Shown here: piece after piece, positions 1 to 11,837 of the stretch
How positions within the stretch are numbered: the first letter of the stretch is position 1
Layout: each line of letters begins with the position of its first letter
Assembly (NCBI GenBank): GCA_032622095.1
Contig: CP136061.1
Coordinates: 84,108,324-84,172,323 of the forward strand
Length of the DNA stretch: 64,000 nt
DNA from: Siphonodentalium dalli
Taxonomy: Eukaryota; Mollusca; Scaphopoda; Gadilida; Siphonodentaliidae
Direction: 5' to 3'
Notes under the pieces: model-generated
Told to the model about the DNA's origin: nothing
The model's input: only the letters and a program-made list of their open reading frames with translations
Databases searched by the model: none
Translations under genes and position numbers: made by a program

Positions 1-645
1 AGGCAAAAATATTGCCTATTAAGCATCTTTCCTTAATTCCCAGGGTTGTACTATTCATGATATTTCACTAGGGTATACATACTAGGCTACTATTTAGCCG
101 GGGATGATTTGACCCAGGTCAGATTCGGCAGGGCAGATTCGGCAGGGACAATTCGGCCGATGGTTTGGACCGAATCTTCTCACCTAAAAATGTTTTTATC
201 AGTATGATATGACTATATATTCTATTGTATGTTATTTTATTATTATAATAAAACATTTTAAATCTTAATTTAAGTGTATAAAAGGGTATCATTGTTCTAG
301 TTTATATTATATGTTGATCTTACTTGTATGAGTTGATCTTACCTGTATGAGTTGATCTTACCTGTATGAGTTGAACGTTACCTGTGATTTGTTCTAGTTT
401 ATTTTATATGTTGATCTTACCTGTATGAGTTGAACGTTACCTGTGATTTGTTCTAGTTTATATTATATGTTGATCTTACCTGTATGAGTTGAACGTTACC
501 TGTGAATTGTCTGTGAGAAGGTTGATAATAAAGTTGTACATATGTTTCTATATAGATTGATATCTACCTTGAATAGTTTAGCGTTTTTCACACTCAGAAC
601 AGCTTCTGACGGCACAGGTTTGTTTGAACAAGATACAACGGTGAC
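1..645. repeat. Unassigned flank with a 290-505 tandem array
   Basis: From about 300 to 505 the phrases ATGTTGATCTTACCTGTATG and AGTTGAACGTTACCTGTG recur three to four times in a roughly 60-63 bp higher-order unit, with a shorter sub-repeat of TATGAGTTGATCTTACC at the start. Positions 1-290 show GATTCGGCAGGGCA-type duplicated words but no gene. The short open frames at 496-829 run through hairpin elements and are not credible genes. Confidence 0.6.
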
Positions 646-648
646 AAG

Positions 649-1074
649 CAGAATGAGGTCCCCAGAGAGTGAATTTAATGATGCTACAAGACATACATGT
701 ACAACATGTAGTGGAGTAGCATCACTAAATTCTCCCTCTGGGGACCTCATTCTGTTTAGGCCTCATTTGCTATGGGAGACATACCCCGGTAGACTCAGAT
801 TGAAGTTCCCAAAATGGTTAATATTGTGATATACATCCATTGGGAACCTCAATTATGCAATGTGTCGTCGGCCAATTTGGGGATATAGAGAAACTAAACT
901 AAAAAAGAAATAGAATCTATGTGAAGAAGTTTCTATAGTAAATTTGACAATAAAGATACATCTTTCCAGAGAAGATGAGGCCTAAGCAGAATGAGTTCCC
1001 CAGAGCGTGAATTTAGTGATGGTAGCTTTGCGGGATAGCGTCACTAAATTCACCCTCTGGAGACCTCATTCTGC
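649..1074. mobile_element. Two-hairpin element (hp-A family), copy 1
   Basis: The left hairpin 649-754 and right hairpin 986-1074 both pair AGAATGAGGTCCCCAGAG with its complement across TTTAGTGATGCTA-like arms. They flank about 230 bp with GATTGAAGTTCCCAAAATGG and CATTGGGAACCTCAATTATG, themselves inverted. The same layout recurs at 26742-27195, 41322-41711, 37376-38852 (split) and 42352-45240 (split three times). No protein coding is present, so it is a non-autonomous element. Confidence 0.8.
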
Positions 1075-1188
1075 AAATGACAGACACTCTTTAATCACGC
1101 TTTAATGGTGATCGATCCAAGTTGAGAATCACTCAGTGGGTATCATTCATGATACAATTCGATTTATTTTCATAAGCAATTCACAACA

Positions 1189-1337
1189 AAGCCTGAGTTT
1201 AGTATGCCTGTCATTTGCAGAATGAGGTCCCCAGAGGGTGAATTTAGTGATCATAACCCGCTATGAGAGATAGCATCACTAAATTCACCCTCTGCAGATC
1301 TCATTCTGCAAATGACAAGCACACTAAACTCAGGCTT
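1189..1337. mobile_element. hp-A single hairpin, copy 2
   Basis: Arms from AAAGCCTGAGTTTAGTATGC to its complement end at ACTCAGGCTT. The inner arms are TCATTTGCAGAATGAGGTCC and its mirror. This is a compact hairpin of about 150 bp lacking the 230-bp middle segment of the two-hairpin form, so it may be an internal-deletion derivative. Confidence 0.8.
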
Positions 1338-1525
1338 ATTAACAACAAAGGCAGTCTGCTGCCAAAACAATTCATAATAAAACAATAATTTATAAATAGA
1401 TACATGCAAGTGAACATGATATGTCTAGCTACATGTAATTTTATTTCGTGATGGCACGCATAATATTTATTCAGAATGATTATCAAAGACGCACTGCAGC
1501 ACGTTGTACAATTTACAGCAATTAA

Positions 1526-1995
1526 AGGTACTCAATCCGATCAGAGGGTCCCCATCTCAACAGATTCCAACAACAACAATCCGATCAGATGGTCCTATAT
1601 TACTATTTCTTTGGCTTTGGGGTTAAAAAATATTTGATTCGAGTCGAGGAACCCATCAAACAAAGCTCAGAGTTATTAGATATTGATTTTTGAAATTTGT
1701 TATTTTCTCGAGATGAGTACTAATAATTGCCCTTAACTTCGTAATCTGCTCGAGATGTGTACACCAAAACACTATTCAAACAGACAAGGATGGATAACTC
1801 TAAAATCAAGTGGTAATAATAACGCAATTTTGACTGTGTTCTGGGACAGAAAGAATAGAAATAACGAAACTTCAAATATCGATATCTGATCACCCTGAGC
1901 GTTGATTGGTAGGTTCCTCGACTCGAATCAATTATTTTTTACCCCCAAAGCCAAAGAAATAGTAATATAGGACCCTCTGATCGGATTGAGTACCT
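1526..1995. mobile_element. TTAA-flanked 470-bp inverted element, copy 1
   Basis: Termini AGGTACTCAATCCGATCAGA and its near complement at the right end are flanked by TTAA on both sides (1522-1525 and 1996-1999). The arms extend over 150 bp (TTTCTTTGGCTTTGGGGTTA, TTGATTCGAGTCGAGGAACC and complements). A second copy with the same ends and flanks lies at 62907-63375. TTAA duplication is the hallmark of piggyBac-type insertion; no transposase is encoded. Confidence 0.85.
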
Positions 1996-1999
1996 TTAA

Positions 2000-2541
2000 T
2001 ATGTTTTCACCAAGTATAGTTAACTGTTTAAACCTCAAAACTTATCGTATACTAACGTTATGATTAACTTATGAACTTAATCGATAATACATCTTTGCAA
2101 AATTGCATCGCATTTTGTCATAACTGATTCTTAAAACATGATACTCGTCTATATTAAGTTTCAACAACACAGTGTTGTAATTAAGTACAATCGCTAAAGG
2201 CAAAAGAAAATTATAACACTCAAACCAGTCTTCGCCAACCTCCCTGAACTGACATTTCCGTCGTATAGCGCCAAATTTACATTGCAATACTATGATACAA
2301 ATTGATGAGATGCCTACATACAATGTATGTGTGTGGACTGTGTGGTGGAAGTTAGTGCTAATCACTATCCATAACCGAATGGTGCATATTTTCCCACCAG
2401 GTCCGAACTAACAACCACATCGAAGGTGAGAATCATTATACATTTATAGAACAATTTTGATACCTTAAGAAGTATGCAGAAATATGGAGACGCTATGGGG
2501 ATCTTATAAAGACGTCAGCATCAAGACGACGGAGTTTCTAC
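2000..2541. other. No recognisable feature
   Basis: AT-rich, with no tandem repeat or long inverted repeat that I can see. A 98-codon open frame on the minus strand (2069-2365) has no recognisable motif. The 3' part may be the unreadable 5' portion of the LINE fragment that starts at 2542. Confidence 0.4.
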
Positions 2542-3564
2542 AAATTAAATGAACACGGCATCAGAGGCCCAATCTTAAATTGGATTAGATACTTCCTATA
2601 TGGCCGCAGCCAAGTAGTTGTCCTGGAAGGGGAAACCTCTGCTTCAGTCCCTGTCACCTCAGGGGTGCCACAGGGCTCTATCCTGGGCCCTCTGTTGTTA
2701 CTTCTGTATATTAATGACCTCCCTGAGGAATTAATATCACAAACCAGACTCTTTGCTGATGACACAGCCATATATATAACCATAAAAAGCCCCTCAAATC
2801 ACAACACTCTACAAACCGATCTAATTAAATTGGAGGAATGGGAAACAAAATGGGACATGTCGTTCAATCCGGGAAAATGCCAAGTATTAACAGTGGCTCA
2901 CAAGAAAAACCCAGTTTACCACCAATACATCTTGCATGGGCAAATCTTGCAACATACCAGCACAGTCCGCTATCTCGGAGTTGACCTAACCACAAACATG
3001 TCATTCAATGAACATATACAAATGTAAATAAAATAACATCAAGTGCAAATCAAACTCTTGAATTCCTGAAAAGAAATATAAAAACCAAAAATTAAGTTAT
3101 TCGTAAAATAGCATATCAAGCTGTGGTATGGCCTAAATTAGAATATACAGCAAGCGCTTGGTCACCTTACACAGCCACAAATATTGTAGAATTGAAAAAG
3201 TTCAGAACAGGGCTGTAAGGTGGATAAAAAATCAATACTCAAGATATGCAAGTGTTTCGGCTATGACTTCTGATCTAAATTTGAAATTACTGGAGGCTAG
3301 AAGAACTATATCACGACTGCATCTCTTCCAAAAAAACATCCAAAGCCAAGTGGCAATTCAAATTCCAACTTATCTTGAAAAGCCCACAAGAAAAACTTGA
3401 TTCCACCATCAGGAAACATTCCGAGCATTCATACAGGCCCAAATTACTTCAGATGTTCCTTCTTCCCCTCCACTGCAATTCTCTGGAATAATCTAATCTC
3501 TGAGCTGGTCACACTCTCAGACCCTGACATGTTCAGAAAGGGTGTGTACCAGCATATCAAATAA
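2542..3564 (+). pseudogene. Decayed LINE reverse transcriptase fragment
   Basis: Translation from 2542 gives KLNEHGIRGPILNWIRYFLY, then VTSGVPQGSILGPLLLLLYI and LFADDTAIY: conserved reverse-transcriptase motifs of CR1/Jockey-type non-LTR retrotransposons, with the catalytic FADD at about 2750. WDMSFNPGKCQVL and VRYLGVDL follow. After a stop at 3025-3027 the homology continues with shifted frames (IAYQAVVWPKLEYTASAWSP near 3105-3170; VQNRAVRWIKNQYSRYASV from about 3200) and ends FWNNLISELVTLSDPDMFRK, with a stop at about 3564. Stops and frameshifts show it is inactive; the 5' end and endonuclease are missing. Confidence 0.85.
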
Positions 3565-4660
3565 TTGGCTCAAATCATCATTCTTTTAACCTAGTGTTTT
3601 TAACTGTTTTTAACTCTCTTCTGTAACATAAAACCTATATAAACTTGATTCTCCTATCTCACTGTCATCTCCTTTCTGAACACACGCTATCTCCAATCTG
3701 CACAGACGCGCACTGGTTATAATACCCTATAAGGGGGTCTCCAGTAACCATAGATACAGGGTATGCGCTGGACTGAAATTTACATTTGCCAAATCATTTG
3801 GGAAATTAAAATATTTTTTGCCAAATTATTTTGGCAATAGCCAAATGTTATCCCTGATAGTAGGCTATCATTTTCTGCAACTTTAAGTCTTATGTTTAGA
3901 AACTCTTGGTTTTAACGACTTTGATATCGATAGAAAAGCAGTTATAGTTAATTATTTTCACTTTGTAAGGCGTTCTCTAGGCCATTACTAGTAGCACTGT
4001 TATACCGGGCGTTCGAAATGACGTAACACTCGGCATTTTTGCGGGCCGCGGGTCGATATTGGATCGTGCTTTTCAATAACGGCCCGCGGCCTGCAGAAAT
4101 TATTCGCAGCAGAATTACCTCCCCGTCTCAATTTGTGCTTCCGTTTTAGGCAAATCTCTAACGAAAAATGGGAACAGATTATCACTAATTTACTTATGTT
4201 TTCCACTAATTTACAGTCGGATAATTCCTGTTTTTCCGAAGGATTATTACCCCAAAGGTTAGTATACTTAGTTATTTTGATATGCCAATGTCTCAATTTT
4301 CGCAATTCGTCCTCAATACTTGGTTGATTTATCACCTATATTCGATACAATCAAATGTCACGTGATTAGAAACCAACCATGATAACCGGTGGTACATTCA
4401 ATAACTGCACAATCCAGTATTTATCGAAATAAAGACATGTTAAAGTGAACGTTGAAGTGACAATCTTATTATTCTGTTATGATTTGAAAATCAAAGTTGA
4501 AAGATTTATTGAATTGAAGAAAAAAAGTTTTATTATTATCCCCCTCTTCCCCACCCCACAAAAAGGCCCATATATTGGACTTTAATTGAAATAAACAATG
4601 TCATGAAGTCATTAACGGCCCAGTGAAATGTTATGAAGTCATTAACGGTCCTGTGATAAT
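3565..4660. other. Unassigned; GC-rich inverted words at 4020-4110
   Basis: GCGGGCCGCGGGTCGATATT and AACGGCCCGCGGCCTGCAGA form an imperfect inverted pair about 60 bp apart near 4040-4100. A 111-codon minus-strand open frame (4000-4335) begins MINQPSIEDELRKLRHWHIK and has no motif I recognise. AAAATATTTTTTGCCAAAT recurs near 3805 and 5165. Directly repeated GAAGTCATTAACGG occurs at about 4604 and 4633. Confidence 0.35.
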
Positions 4661-4666
4661 AATAGT

Positions 4667-4841
4667 AATAACATGATTTTCAAGGGCGTTATGGTTCAGT
4701 ACCGGCCCTCCTGGAATGATTAACAGCCCTTGGGCTATTAGCGGCCCTCGACTTCGTCTCGGCCGCTAATAGGCCCTCGGGCTGTTAATCATTCCTGTCG
4801 GGCCGTTAATGAACCATAACGCCCTTGAAAATCATGTTATT
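4667..4841. mobile_element. 175-bp near-perfect hairpin
   Basis: AATAACATGATTTTCAAGGG at the left is matched by CCCTTGAAAATCATGTTATT at the right. Pairing continues through GCGTTATGGTTCA, TTAACAGCCC and GCTATTAGCGGCC to a small GAC/GTC loop. No coding capacity; a foldback element or hairpin-forming MITE. Confidence 0.85.
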
Positions 4842-5099
4842 GCTTCATTATTAGTTATACTCGCATCTCTATTGTGGTTTATCATATATACAACAATAAG
4901 CCAATCACCGAACAATACAAAGGTAGAAAGGTTTCTCCATCAGTAGGGCACATCACAGGATTAGTAATCCCTCCAACCATTGATCAGTAGGCCTACTAAT
5001 GCTATGAGATTAAATGCAACTTGATAGAGGTGTTAACTTTCCCTAAACCTAATAAAACACCACTAATATAATTACGATGTAAGAGTTTCCTGAAATTAA

Positions 5100-5750
5100 T
5101 GGTATTAATTTACCAATATTTTTTCAAATTGCTTGAGGAATTAAAAAGTGACTTGCCAAAACTTTTGCCAAATGAAAATATTTTTTGCCAAATGTGAATT
5201 ATTTTGGCCATTGGCAAATTTGGCAAGTGGCAGCGTGAACCCTGCACAGATAGATAGTTTCTACAAGAGGTGTTAACAAGATCTACAAGAAAGGCAAATC
5301 CAAGAACTGAGGCAGCTACTATACGATGACCAACAACGTATTCCATGTTTTAATAAATAATTTATCTTGTATAATTGTATTGATTGATTCTTCCATGTTT
5401 TAATTTGTTTTTAAATTGTTTTTAATCAATAAACTTGCCAATGTTTTATCATGTAAAATCTATATATTCATATCATTATTTGAATTTTTTATGTGTTTTT
5501 ATTACTACCGGTATGTACGGTACCGCGGGTACTATCATAACTATGATATATATCTGTTAATATTGTTGCCAATAAAAAAGTTAAGTATAAATACATGTAT
5601 CTCCATACATTGTCAACAAAACACTGGTCCAAAATCAAAGGCAATTAATACCCGCAAGATTTAATCAACATAAATGGCCCTCCAATGTTACAACCACACC
5701 ACCTAATTGTACCCCGAATTTTTTTTTGGGAGACTATTAAAATAGCCAGT
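5100..5750. other. Unassigned AT-rich stretch
   Basis: Nothing beyond scattered repeat phrases: TTGCCAAATTTGGC-type words near 5165-5230 and TTCCATGTTTTAAT repeated at 5342 and 5391. The short open frames here have no recognisable content. Confidence 0.35.
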
Positions 5751-6995
5751 GTCCGTCCGTGCGTCCGTAAATGGTTTCCGATGATAACTTTCGTTTCGGT
5801 TATTAGATCAAAAGCAAATTTCATAGGTGTGTTTATCAGGCCAAAATAAAGGTCAAGTTCGATTATGGATTTGCTCCGCCCATTTTTGCGAGAGTTATGG
5901 CCCTTTTTTGACTTAGAAAACCCCTGAAAGTTGGTTTCCGGATGATAACTTTAGTAGAGTTAATCGGATTCAAACCAAATTTGGTAAATTACTTTCTCGC
6001 AGCAAAACACAGGTCAAGTTCGAACTTGGGTTCAGAGTTATACCCCTTTTTCGACATAGAAAATTAAGTTTTTCTTCTGTTTTTTGGTTTCCGGATGATA
6101 ACTTGATTTTGGATTGTTTTTTTGTGGATTACTTATATCAAAATACAGCTCAAGTTCGAATTTCAGTTTAATCCGATAATTTTTGCGAGAGTTATGGCCC
6201 CTTTTTTGCCCACCGACCCGACATACATGTATAAAACCCCAAAAGTTGGTGTCCGGATGATAACTTTATTAGAGTTAATCAGATTTAAACCAAATTTGGT
6301 ATGTGTCTTTCTCCCAGCAAAACACGGGTCAAATTCGAATTCGGGTTCCGCCCGCCAATTTTCACCAGAGTTATGTCCCTTTTTGACTTAGAATTTTTGC
6401 CAATTTGAGGTTTCCGGATGATATATAACTTTAGTAAATGTGTACTGAATGAAATTAAATTTGGTATATGTTCATGTAGGTTCACTAGCACAAAAGACAG
6501 ATCAAATTCGATTTCGTGTTCTGCCATGCCAATTTTTATGTGCAAACAACGGTTGTATCAAGCCGATGCTTAGAGGCGGACATGAGGTCTACCGACCTTT
6601 TATTCGACTTGTTTTACTTAGAAAATTTATCATTTTTTTGGTTTCCGGATGATATCTCAAGTTTGGATCCTTTAATTGCAAATACCGTTTTTATGTGGAT
6701 CGGTCATATCACGATACAGGTCAATTTCGAATGATTTTTCTCAGAGTTATGGGCTTTTCGACTTAGAAAATTTAATTTTTCTTGTAATTTTCTTCATTTG
6801 CCAATTTGAGGTTATATTTTGACTTTAAGAGTTTTTTTAAAGATTTGGTTATGTGTATGCATGTCAGTAATGAGACAATGCACAAGTGTCTTATCCATAT
6901 AGTATACATGTACTTCTACAAAGACTCCGCTCCAAATGAAGCCACCGGTTCGGGGGACACTGTGGCCGAGCGTCTTTTATTACCTGTTAAAATTG
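5750..6995. repeat. Degenerate repeats with GGTTTCCGGATGATAACTTT phrase
   Basis: About six degenerate units of roughly 170-200 bp contain TTTCCGGATGATAACTTTA, CCAAATTTGGTA, CAGGTCAAGTTCGAA, AGAGTTATGGCCCTTTTT and TCGACTTAGAAAATT in the same order. The same phrase family occurs at 41030-41215, 50610-51110, 55975-56480 and 57060-57255. Its scattered short open frames are by-products. A widely dispersed, old repeat. Confidence 0.75.
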
Positions 6996-7057
6996 AATAG
7001 GGGCAGATTTTTCCCTGTCAAATCATCCCTGGACTGAAAATACCATGCCCGAATCTT

Positions 7058-7143
7058 CCCAAATAAGGTTTTAATCAAATTTATAAATTTGTACAACTCA
7101 TAGTTGAATCAATTTATAAATTTGATTAAAACCTTATTTTGGG
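7058..7143. repeat. 86-bp hairpin
   Basis: AAATAAGGTTTTAATCAAAT and its complement ATTTGATTAAAACCTTATTT are separated by about 45 bp that themselves contain inverted AATTTATAAATTT. A small foldback element. Confidence 0.75.
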
Positions 7144-8400
7144 ACTTTATCATTTTATGTCCAGTATCTGTGTTCAGTCAGACTCGAGAAGAGTCAAGTC
7201 AAGGGTTCAGGCAGACTGAAAATGAACAGATGAAATGTGAAAACAATATAGGTTGCAAAAATTAAGTTTTTATAACGAGATAAAACAAAATATTTCGGAT
7301 GTCCTCAATCAGCCACCGTAGATATGAAATTACGTTCTGAAAAAATTATGGCGATTTTCAATATTATTTTGTTTAAAATCTGAAATCGACGGAAAACTTA
7401 TGTGAAAACCTTCATTTTTGTTCGCTACGAACGCCCTTGTGTGTGGGCGCGGACATCTTGGATCGCTAGCGACATCTGGGCGCAGGTGCCCGTTGATATT
7501 AATTTCTAAGAATTTGATTGGCTGGCTCCCAGATCTCAGCCAATCACATTCATCCATTTAGTGTTACAGCGTTGATAAACACTCTTTGTAAATGACAGCT
7601 TCACGCACGGTTTAAAATCTTCTAATCATCGCCTAGATTACTGATCTGATAGTAAGATTAATACTGATTAGTTTATTGTTGTACTGTTTACGTAATCCGT
7701 TATTCGCACCCATTTCAGACGGTCAAAATGGCTTGCAGAACCAGAAACAATAGTCGCCAAAATATCACTCATGTATTTATATTGTATAGTCTATAGACTC
7801 ATTGAGTGATTATTGGTTTGAGTTCCACACGTTGTGTATAACTTTCTGGTGCACAGTGAGATTGAGCACATCATCAACATGCATTTGACAGTTTGGGAAC
7901 AGTTTCTTTGTTGGTTGACCGAGAATGACCTGTTCAACAGTAGTTTAGTCTTTTGATGAATATTTTTCCATTAAATACTAGAGTTATTAAAATCATTAAT
8001 TATGAATTTATGTCAGAATTTTAATGAGGTTGTCTGTCACCTGGTTGTGCATTTTGACTTCTTACTAATTTCATTGTCAGTCAGGTTTGTTCACCCAGAG
8101 CCCAGGAACTCACCCTCCCCTTTGTTGATGGTGGTTCAAGATATATAGGGCCTACCGGTACCAATACTACAAATTTTACAGCTGCTTCCATTGGCCTGAC
8201 TATTGCATGCACTGTTTTTAAAAATTCTCTTAAAAACTTGCCGATAAACATGTGCTTTCTGTACATAAGTTACGGCCCTTTGTTTGTCTATTTTTAGCAA
8301 TATTTTGACTGTTGGCGCAAAAGCTTAGAACAAAATGAATGTCGACCGAATACATTCATATTTGATAGAGCTACATTGTACGGTATACTTAAATTAAATG
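7144..8400. other. Unassigned; CCAAT-box pair near 7520-7547
   Basis: GATTGGCTG and CAGCCAATC form a 9-bp inverted pair around 7520-7545, i.e. two opposed CCAAT boxes, downstream of a locally GC-richer patch (7440-7490). An ATG at 7728 opens a short frame beginning MACRTRNNSRQNITH. TTGATGGTGGTTCAAG and other phrases are not assignable. A promoter or first exon is possible but unsupported. Confidence 0.25.
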
Positions 8401-8409
8401 ACGACCTCT

Positions 8410-8560
8410 AACGTGGTGTCACCTCGGCAATAACGCAGTGTTAATACCGCAGTCACCTCCAACAGCGCGGTAAATATACTGCTTCAACACAGTGCGTACC
8501 CCGGTCACACCATGATCCATGCGGTCATGGTTCACAATACCGCAGTGATTTTTACGGACA
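8410..8560. repeat. Short GC-word tract (ACCGCAGT/AACGCAGT)
   Basis: Variants of ACCGCAGT, ACCGCGGT, AACGCAGT, ACAGCGCGGT and ACCCCGGTC repeat irregularly every 10-20 bp. The tract ends where the TIR element at 8564 begins. It resembles the interior of the element at 42500-43563 and may be a decayed relative. Confidence 0.5.
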
Positions 8561-8563
8561 ATA

Positions 8564-8948
8564 TACCCTGCTGGACAAAACAAGTGTCCACTTAACCACG
8601 GTGCGGTTAGCGTTGCCACCACGGCCGAAATTCAACAACACCGCGGCTCCACCGGCTAACTACAGTTGGGCCGCGGTGTATACTATACTTGCCATTCGGC
8701 CATGGTGTAGTTGCTGCGGTGTACGTTCATTAAACTGAAAAAAGACGATACAAACTAGAAATCTAACCATGGTGTACATGCCATTCAGCCGCGTTGTAGT
8801 TGCCTTTCGGCCATGGTGTACTTGCCATTCGGTCGCAGTGTACTTGCCGTTCGGCCGCGGTGCTCAACTGCAGTTACAAACCCTGACACCACGGCCGAAC
8901 GGCAAATACACGCGGTACCAATTGACACTTGTTTTGTCCAGAGGGGTA
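8564..8948. mobile_element. GC-rich 380-bp TIR element, copy 1
   Basis: Termini TACCCTGCTGGACAAAACAA and the complement ending GTCCAGAGGGGTA; the interior consists of 22-bp-like words such as GTACACCGCGGCCGAACGGC in both orientations around a unique AT-rich core (TTCATTAAACTGAAAAAAG). Five copies occur in the window. Repeating open frames within it (phrases like GRTASTLRPNGKYT) reflect the word structure and are not genes. Confidence 0.88.
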
Positions 8949-9151
8949 TGAAATAAAATCTAAGCTCACATTTATAAATAGATGGGACGATATGTAACAA
9001 TTTTTTTCCTGATTATTCAAGATGCTTTTCCAATATCTCCACCACGGTGACCGTCTCAATCCCTCTGTGGATCTTGTATACTACCGGTAATACTGCGATC
9101 ATGACCGAGGTACCGTATCAACCCATTTTTCAGATCAATTACCGGTACCGG

Positions 9152-9856
9152 TAGTGTTGAAACGATTAGTGAATTTCAGAGTCGACTAGTCGAGGCCCAA
9201 AAGTCGCGTTGCGTCGACTAGTCGGTACCCGATATCAAAACTTTCAAACATAACATTGTACGGAAAATTCATCGTACATGGCGTACACTGATGACTGATG
9301 CAATGGTGTTCTATTGCGTTGCGCATTTCCCTGCATACACACCAATTTATTTGGGAAATAATACTGTAAACATCTTGATATTTATCCAACACACTGAATG
9401 TAATTATATAATTAGACATGTGGTGGATAATGATTAGATACACAATCATTGATACAGGTTTTAAATTTAATATCAGCGTTCGAGATTATTTCGTTTAGTC
9501 ACGTGATCACCAATAAACCGGTGCCGAGCGGTAAGCTGCGTCAATCATTGCCATCATGTCTTTGACCTCAAACGACGAGTGAGACATTGTGTTGTCAATT
9601 TCATTCGTCCAATTAATAGTCGGGTCACCGATCCGTGTGTGTCTATACTAGTAACACTGTCAATTCCGGGTACCACCAAACGTTATACTTACCATAACTT
9701 ACGCGCAGTTAACACCGTTTATGCTGGAATCGATCTTGAAAACGTTATACATGAAACTAATACATTATATTCCGACTAGTCGACGGCAAAATTCAGAGTC
9801 GACGTTCTGACATTTCAGCGTCGTCTACGACTAGTCGATTAATCGTTTCAACCCTA
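9152..9856. mobile_element. hAT-like non-autonomous element, 705 bp
   Basis: The left end TAGTGTTGAAACGATTAGTG and the right end complementary to TAGGGTTGAAACGATTAATC, with GTCGACTAGTCG subterminal repeats on both sides, are flanked by an exact 8-bp duplication, GGTACCGG (9144-9151 and 9857-9864). TIR and 8-bp duplication fit the hAT superfamily. The two internal open frames (87 and 66 codons) are not recognisable transposase. Confidence 0.9.
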
Positions 9857-10138
9857 GGTACCGGTACAAGTTTGCAGGATAGCAGGTTTTCCACAGCAGT
9901 CTGTCAACAGACCGGCCATCCACCAGCCTCATTACCCTCCCCAAACATGACTTGATAGTTGGTCACAAAATGGACACAGACCGAGCTCAAGCCCTATAGG
10001 GCGATCGCCGACACTGACGATTAACAAATCGCAGCGAATCATACACATGGTGCCTTAATACATGTAAGACACAGTCAGTAGTTCATTTCATGTGGATAGT
10101 TGTCTACACAGTGTTGGTTATTAAATGCTTCGGTGGTA

Positions 10139-10517
10139 TACCCTGCTGGACAAAACAAGTGTCCACTTAACTGCGGTGCGGTTAGCGTTGCCACCGTGGC
10201 CGAAATGGAACTACACCGCGGCTCCACCAGCTAACTACAGTTGGGCCGCGGTTTACTTGCTATTTGGCATGGTGTAGTTGGCGTGGTGTACTGTCATTAA
10301 ACTGAAAAAAGACAATACAAACCAGAAATATAACCACGGTGTACATGTCATTCGGCCGCGAGGGTAGTTGCCGTTCGGACACAGTGAACTTGCCGTTCGG
10401 CCGCAGTGTACTTGCTGTTCGGCCGCGGTGCTCAACTGCAGTTACAAACTCTGACACCGCGGCCGAACAGCAAATACACCGCGGTGCCAATGGACATTTG
10501 TTTTGTCCAGCGTGGTA
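10139..10517. mobile_element. GC-rich 380-bp TIR element, copy 2
   Basis: Same TIR (TACCCTGCTGGACAAAACAA to TTTTGTCCAGCGTGGTA), same CCGCGG-word interior and AT-rich core as the copy at 8564, in the same orientation. The TA at each end may be the target duplication. Confidence 0.88.
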
Positions 10518-11284
10518 AGTCAAACCAATCATCATATAAAGAGACCGCTGCCATCAAAGACAATTGCCGATCGATGCACTCGGTTTGAAGTGTCAGTTGA
10601 ATAAATCAGCAAAATATCAGTTAAAAAGATTCCATGAACAATCGATATGAGTTACAAGGAAAGAAGGTTTTTACTAAAGAAAACTGAAGCATTAAAGGCA
10701 CGGGCGGCGTTTGTTGCAGTAATATTCATATTTGTTCAAATCGCCATAACAGGAGGAATATTAAAATATATATAGTTTTGTTCAGATGCCAAACATAATC
10801 AGCGCGTAAATAGTATATTGTCATCAAGATGTACGATGGTGTATACATGTAAACAAGAACCTGCTCATGTTATTGAAGTTTTGCTTCTGTTTACCGGTAT
10901 ATAACAATGCCCAGGGATCAGCCCAAATTATTCCGTGTTATTATACTGAGAGACCTCAAAACTTGTCACCATCGACAAAGATAAATTACATTAACATCTT
11001 TGCAAAATAATGCGCCAAATTCTATATTTTGATTATCAATGGCAGAAATATTTTCATGTTTGATAAAAAAAAAATCTCATTTTTGCCAGATAACCAGTAT
11101 ATTTACATATAAATAGCCGACGGTATAATATTTCCCTGTCGCTTTTGGAATCTCTTGGAGCCATGTCAACAATGCCACAAGGTCGGCATCCTGCCAAAAA
11201 TTGTGGATGGAAAGCCTGCCAGTAATAATGTTGTATTGTGTACCAGTTTAGAATCTTGTACAGTATAAAGAACCTGCGGTAGTA
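10518..11284. other. Unassigned
   Basis: ACGGGCGGCGTTTGTTGCAG near 10701 resembles ACGGGCGGCGTTGGCGGTGG near 24580, so a shared dispersed repeat is likely. No gene-like frame longer than 80 codons has a recognisable motif. Confidence 0.35.
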
Positions 11285-11290
11285 CATGTA

Positions 11291-11837
11291 TATGGGAGGC
11301 CCTTTTCACATTTATTATTTATTTGCGCTTAAGCGCAAATATTTACGCTTAAGCGCAAATATTTGCGCTTAAGCGTAAATCATTTGCGCTTAAGCGCAAA
11401 TAGGGTTTTTTCCCCCTATTTCAAGTCAATAAGTACACCATATGAAGGAAGCAAGCCCCCCGGTAACCCCTAATTCCCTTTTTATGGCCATGGAAATGGT
11501 ATATATCTGTGCAGGAGATATCTCTTTAAAAAATATACTAGAGCTCTTGGAGTGAGACACCAATTCCTGGGACACCAGGGACAGAGATGCTGATATGCAT
11601 ATGGAAATCTATGTTTTTTCTTCAACTTCGAGTCTGTATGTGGCTATTACTATGGGCCCATTATAATATACTATGAGATGGACTCAATCATTCACAATCA
11701 GTCTCAGAGGGAAGGTAGGGAGTGTTAGGTATTTGCGCTTAAGCGCAAATGATTTGCGCTTAAGCGCAAATAAATTGATAGACACATATTTGCGCTTAAG
11801 CGCAAATAAATAATAAATGTGAAAAGGGCCTCCCATA
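11291..11837. mobile_element. 547-bp TIR element with seven copies of a 20-bp palindrome
   Basis: Ends TATGGGAGGCCCTTTTCACA and its complement, flanked by CATGTA (11285-11290 and 11838-11843). ATTTGCGCTTAAGCGCAAAT occurs at 11321, 11341 and 11361 (one mismatch each), 11382, 11731, 11752 and 11788: four beside the left TIR, three beside the right. The roughly 330-bp middle has no repeat. The arrangement suggests subterminal protein-binding sites. Confidence 0.85.

Noticed and set aside
4000..4335. 111-codon minus-strand frame considered as a gene
   Set aside because: No recognisable motif; it crosses GC-rich inverted words and has no splice or homology support.
6122..6734. Several 60-90 codon frames in the TTTCCGGATGATAACT repeats
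   Set aside because: They shift with every degenerate repeat unit and share no conserved peptide; by-products of the repeat.
9152..9856. Treating the 87- and 66-codon frames as transposase
   Set aside because: Neither contains a recognisable hAT transposase motif; the element is too short to be autonomous.
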